From the NCBI GenBank assembly GCA_965217935.1, contig OZ244581.1, positions 2,356,001-2,420,000 of the forward strand: a stretch of DNA of 64,000 nucleotides, written 5' to 3'. Below the pieces are notes generated by a model. That model made no database searches, had not been told where the DNA came from, and saw nothing but the letters and a program-made list of their open reading frames with translations. Numbering within the stretch: position 1 is the first letter of the stretch; the number at the start of each line of letters is the position of its first letter. Position numbers and translations under genes: made by a program. Positions 61,049 to 64,000 of this stretch are shown piece by piece. This stretch comes from JBBROS01 sp965217935. GTDB lineage: Bacteria; Pseudomonadota; Alphaproteobacteria; Acetobacterales; Acetobacteraceae.

Positions 61049-61723
61049 TCAAGCGGCGAGCGTGGCCAGGGCCGCGCGAAGCGACTCGATCCCTGCCCCG
61101 GTTTCGCTGCTGGTGACGACGATCTGCGGGTAGGCGGCCGGGTGCTTCGCGGCCACGGCTTCGATCTCGGCTTGCTTGCGCGCGAGCGCGCCGGGCTTTA
61201 CGGAGTCCGATTTGGTGAGCACGAGCTGATAGGTGACCGCCGCGTCGTCCAGCAGGTCCATGACCGCGTGGTCCGATGCTTTCAGCTCGATCCGGCTGTC
61301 GAGCAGGAGCGCCACGCGCTGCAAGGTCGGGCGTCCGCGCAGGTAGTTGAACATCAACCCCTGCCAATCCTCCTTCACGTCCTTCGCCGCCTGCGCGAAG
61401 CCGTAGCCCGGCATGTCCACCAAGGAGAGCCGCCCGCCGAGATCGAAGAAGTTGAGCTGACGGGTGCGCCCCGGGGTGTTCGAGGCGCGCGCAAGAGCCT
61501 TGTGCCCTGTCAAGGCGTTGATTAGGCTGCTTTTGCCGACGTTGGAGCGCCCGGCGAATGCCGCTTCCGGCAAGCCGGGTGCGGGAAGCTGGTCAAGCCG
61601 CTGCGCCGCGTAGAAGAACCGACACCCGGCGGCGAACAGCAGCCGCCCGGCCTCGATCTCTTCAGGCGTCAGGTCCGAGCCGGCTGAGGGGTCGCTGCCG
61701 CCGTGCGGCGCATGATTGTCCAT
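61049..61723 (-). CDS. engB: Ribosome biogenesis GTPase EngB (YihA/YsxC)
   Basis: Essential small GTPase needed for assembly of the large ribosomal subunit. G1 is GRSNVGKSS, G2 region SNTPGRTRQLNFF, G3 DMPGYGFAQ, G4 LTKSD. The 224-residue length is slightly long because of about 20 extra N-terminal residues. The ATG at 61723 is chosen (MDNHAPHG); a start 12 codons upstream is open. The 5' end overlaps yidC by 55 bases, showing coupling with the insertase gene. Confidence 0.95.
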   Translation of the reverse strand: MDNHAPHGGSDPSAGSDLTPEEIEAGRLLFAAGCRFFYAAQRLDQLPAPGLPEAAFAGRSNVGKSSLINALTGHKALARASNTPGRTRQLNFFDLGGRLSLVDMPGYGFAQAAKDVKEDWQGLMFNYLRGRPTLQRVALLLDSRIELKASDHAVMDLLDDAAVTYQLVLTKSDSVKPGALARKQAEIEAVAAKHPAAYPQIVVTSSETGAGIESLRAALATLAA

Positions 61724-63423
61724 TGCTGCGCAATCGTCAGGGTGTTGTTCCAGCTCCAATAGATCACCAGCCCGGCCGGGAAGCTGGCCAGCATGAATGT
61801 GAAGACGATCGGCATGAACTGGAAAATTCGGGCCTGCACCGGATCGGGCGGCGGCGGATTGAGCTTCTGCTGAAAGAACATCGTCATGCCCATAATCAGC
61901 GGCCAGATGCCCAAGTGCAGCAGGTGGGAATATTGCCCCGGGTCCCAGGGAATGAGACCGAACAGGTTGAACACGTTGGTCGGGTCAACGGCCGAGAGGT
62001 CGTGGATCCAGCCGAAGAACGGCGCGTGCCGCATCTCGATGGTGATGAAGATCACCTTATACAACGAGAAGAACACCGGGATCTGCAACACCATCGGCAG
62101 GCAGCCGCTGACCGGGTTCACGCCCGATTTCTTATAGACCCCCATGATCTCGGACTGCATCTTCTGCGGCTCGTCCTTGAGCCGCTCGCGGATCTCGGTG
62201 ATCTGCGGCCCAAGCAGCTTCATCTTGCTCATCGAGCGGTAGGAGCGGCTGGCGAGCGGGAAGAACAGCAGCTTGACGAAGACGGTGAACACCATGATAG
62301 CGACGCCGAAATTGCCGAGCAGGTGATACAGCCAGTCGAGCGCGTAGAAGATCGGCTTGGTCAGGAAATAGAACCAGCCGAAATCGACCGCCTTATCGAA
62401 GTTCGGGATGGCGTAGGCGCTTTCGTAACGGTCGAGCAAGCCGACTTCCTTGGCGCCGGCGAACAGGTGGGTCGTGTTGTTGACGGCCTGGCCGGCAGCG
62501 ACGGTTTCAGCGTTCGTCGGCACGAAATCTACCTGATACCGGTCAGCGCCGTTATCCGTCACATGGCGGAATGCCGCCTGCACCGGCATCTTCTGATCCG
62601 GGATCATGGCGGTCAGCCAATACTTGTCGGTGATCCCGGCCCAGCCGCCGGTTGTGGCCATTTCCAAGGACGCGCCGCCGGGGTGCTTGGCCGCGTCCTT
62701 CTTGGCCGCGTCGTAGGTCTGTTCATGCAACGTGCCGCCCAGCACGCCGAGCAGGCCTTCGTGCAGGATGTAATACCCGGCCGTTTTCGGCGTGTAATCG
62801 CGGCGGATGCGGCTCCAGGGATAGACCTTGACCGGCGCTGCCCCATTATTGCGCACGATCTGCTCGGCGCTGAACATGTAGTTGTCGTCGATCGACAGCA
62901 CGATCTCGAACACCTGCCCCGCGCCGTTGTCCCATGACAGCGTCACCGGCGCGGTATTGGTCAGCTCCTTGGCCGATGCGGTCCAGATCGTGTCCGGGCC
63001 AGGCGCCGGCACGCCGTTGTCCGCGGTCCAGCCGAACTGGGCGTAATAGGGCTGCGGATCGGCTCGCGGCTCCAGCAGGCGTACCTGGTTGCTCTCCGGC
63101 GACACCTCGACGTGGTAGTCCCGCAACACGAGGTCATCCAGGCGGGCGCCAGCCAGGTTGATGCTGCCCTTCACCCGCGGGCCTTCGATCGGCAGACGGG
63201 GGACGTTGCGCTGGTCGAGCGGCGGCTTGATGTCGTTGGTCGGCTGCGTGCCGGGGAAGGCCGGGTTGTTGACCGGCGCGGGCGTGTCGCCGCTCGCCGT
63301 GGTCTTGGTGGTCACGAGGGCTTGCTGCTGCGCCGGGCGCTGCGGCTTCGGCAGGATGAGCTGAAAGCCGAGCAGGATCGCGATCGAGATCGCGATGGCG
63401 ATGAATAGACGCTTCTGGTCCAT
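61669..63423 (-). CDS. yidC: Membrane protein insertase YidC
   Basis: Inserts and folds inner-membrane proteins with or without the Sec translocon. The 584-residue protein has an N-terminal anchor (FIAIAISIAILLGFQLIL), a large periplasmic beta domain (residues about 60-360) and the conserved C-terminal helices with YRSMSKMKLLGPQITEIRER, SGVNPVSGCLPMVLQIPVFF and FMLASFPAGLVIYWSWNNTL. The length and domain order are typical of Gram-negative YidC. The ATG overlaps the yidD stop by one base. Confidence 0.97.
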   Translation of the reverse strand: MDQKRLFIAIAISIAILLGFQLILPKPQRPAQQQALVTTKTTASGDTPAPVNNPAFPGTQPTNDIKPPLDQRNVPRLPIEGPRVKGSINLAGARLDDLVLRDYHVEVSPESNQVRLLEPRADPQPYYAQFGWTADNGVPAPGPDTIWTASAKELTNTAPVTLSWDNGAGQVFEIVLSIDDNYMFSAEQIVRNNGAAPVKVYPWSRIRRDYTPKTAGYYILHEGLLGVLGGTLHEQTYDAAKKDAAKHPGGASLEMATTGGWAGITDKYWLTAMIPDQKMPVQAAFRHVTDNGADRYQVDFVPTNAETVAAGQAVNNTTHLFAGAKEVGLLDRYESAYAIPNFDKAVDFGWFYFLTKPIFYALDWLYHLLGNFGVAIMVFTVFVKLLFFPLASRSYRSMSKMKLLGPQITEIRERLKDEPQKMQSEIMGVYKKSGVNPVSGCLPMVLQIPVFFSLYKVIFITIEMRHAPFFGWIHDLSAVDPTNVFNLFGLIPWDPGQYSHLLHLGIWPLIMGMTMFFQQKLNPPPPDPVQARIFQFMPIVFTFMLASFPAGLVIYWSWNNTLTIAQQWTIMRRTAAATPQPART

Positions 63424-63704
63424 CAGGAGATCAATGCCTTGGAATTGTGTCGGGCGGCATCGCCCGGTGCGTGGCAGCGGCAGGACGGCGCCGGGTCGTA
63501 GCCCCCCGGATGCCACGGGTTGCAGCGCAGGACGCGCTTGGCCGAAAGCAGGGCGCCGCGAGCCGGGCCATGCAAGCGGAGGGCGTCGACCGCATAATGG
63601 CTGCAGCTTGGCTCGAAACGGCAATTCGCGCCGATGAACGGCCGGATCGTCCATTGATAGACCCGGATCAGCAGCACCAGGACCTCGGACACGGCTCGCA
63701 TCAA
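63423..63704 (-). CDS. yidD: Membrane protein insertion efficiency factor YidD
   Basis: A 93-residue peripheral membrane protein that helps YidC-dependent insertion. Conserved blocks are YQWTIRPFIGANCRFEPSCS and RVLRCNPWHPGGYDP, with the cysteines usual for the family. It overlaps rnpA by four bases and yidC by one base (ATGA at 63423), so all three are co-translated. Confidence 0.95.
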   Translation of the reverse strand: MMRAVSEVLVLLIRVYQWTIRPFIGANCRFEPSCSHYAVDALRLHGPARGALLSAKRVLRCNPWHPGGYDPAPSCRCHAPGDAARHNSKALIS

Positions 63705-64000
63705 CGCACGCCCAGCTTTGCCATAGCCCGGCGGAGATCGTCGACCAGCAGCGTGAATTCGCGCCCGCGCGTATCCTGCCGGCCAATCAGCACCAAGTCG
63801 ACGCCCTTGAGCGGCGCCTCAGCCAAAACCATGCGCGCGGCCTCTTTCAGCCTGCGGCGGGTGCGGTTGCGGACCACGGCGTTGCCGACCTTCTTCGTGA
63901 CGGTGAAGCCCAGCCGGGCTGGGGAGGCGTCAGGGCGCGTCAGAGCTTGCAGGACCAAGCCAGGGACCGGTGCCTTCCGCCCTTTGCTGGCCACGGACAG
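63701..64000 (-). CDS. rnpA: Ribonuclease P protein component, partial
   Basis: Protein subunit of RNase P, which trims tRNA 5' ends. The C-terminal 99 residues are visible; the frame stays open to the window edge, and homologues begin about 15-20 residues further upstream. The RNA-binding motif RLGFTVTKKVGNAVVRNRTR and RRRLKEAAR are clear. A GTG at 63994 is not a likely start. It is the first visible gene of the rnpA-yidD-yidC-engB-argB block; rpmH would be expected next, outside the window. Confidence 0.93.
   Translation of the reverse strand: MSVASKGRKAPVPGLVLQALTRPDASPARLGFTVTKKVGNAVVRNRTRRRLKEAARMVLAEAPLKGVDLVLIGRQDTRGREFTLLVDDLRRAMAKLGVR

Overview
The window comes from a high-GC alphaproteobacterium, most likely Acetobacteraceae/Rhodospirillales. 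The main evidence is the housekeeping block at the right edge (rnpA-yidD-yidC-engB-argB on the minus strand), together with an RTX/VCBS-like fragment and a PEP-CTERM relic. I see no rRNA and no CRISPR array. There is one tRNA, tRNA-Gly(GCC).

Region 1 (1-12.1 kb) is ordinary chromosome. It holds the end of a polyol-kinase operon with a frameshifted SDR, a cation/proton antiporter followed by a Ca2+/H+ antiporter-like gene and an AI-2E family membrane protein, an algD-glycosyltransferase pair for exopolysaccharide, a cyclopropane fatty acid synthase, and a PhnD/PhnC/PhnE-type uptake operon. In that operon the ATPase gene has no ordinary start codon.

Region 2 (12.6-25 kb) looks like an organosulfonate island. 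A LacI-type regulator diverges from a taurine/sulfonate-type ABC transporter (two permeases, ATPase, binding protein). A HisD/HpsN-type dehydrogenase, an SDR and a zinc alcohol dehydrogenase follow, all translationally coupled. The layout resembles the known dihydroxypropanesulfonate (DHPS) pathway. Downstream lie an eroded cysteate sulfo-lyase (CuyA-like) gene, a DegT aminotransferase, and a second TauABC transporter whose tauA has an in-frame stop. The system appears half intact and half decaying.

Region 3 (25-54.3 kb) is an accessory zone full of mobile DNA and broken genes. It contains relics of IS256, IS5, ISAs1, IS1182, IS21, IS1595, IS3 and IS30, and an apparently intact ISAzo13. Two elements stand out. 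The first is a 4.1-kb IS1595-type transposon (29120-33243) with 30-bp inverted ends and an 8-bp target duplication. It carries a Panacea/SocA-domain protein coupled to a small membrane protein (a candidate toxin-antitoxin pair), an XRE regulator and a P63C-domain gene, and it splits a plasmid-type gene whose halves rejoin in frame. The second is a 3.7-kb transposon (42072-45792) with 169-bp, 97.6% identical inverted ends made of about seven short repeats, encoding a serine recombinase, a DDE transposase and an AAA ATPase. A PIN-type toxin-antitoxin operon sits beside it.

Region 4 (54.3-64 kb) starts with a dead homoprotocatechuate-pathway fragment (hpaD with a stop codon, hpaH truncated). It then returns to intact genes: an isochorismatase-like hydrolase, an MFS exporter, a TetR/membrane-protein divergent pair with two matching operator-like palindromes, an OBAP-family protein, and the argB-to-rnpA block. 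The number of nonsense and frameshift lesions in catabolic genes suggests ongoing genome erosion driven by insertion sequences, although sequencing errors cannot be excluded from one sequence.
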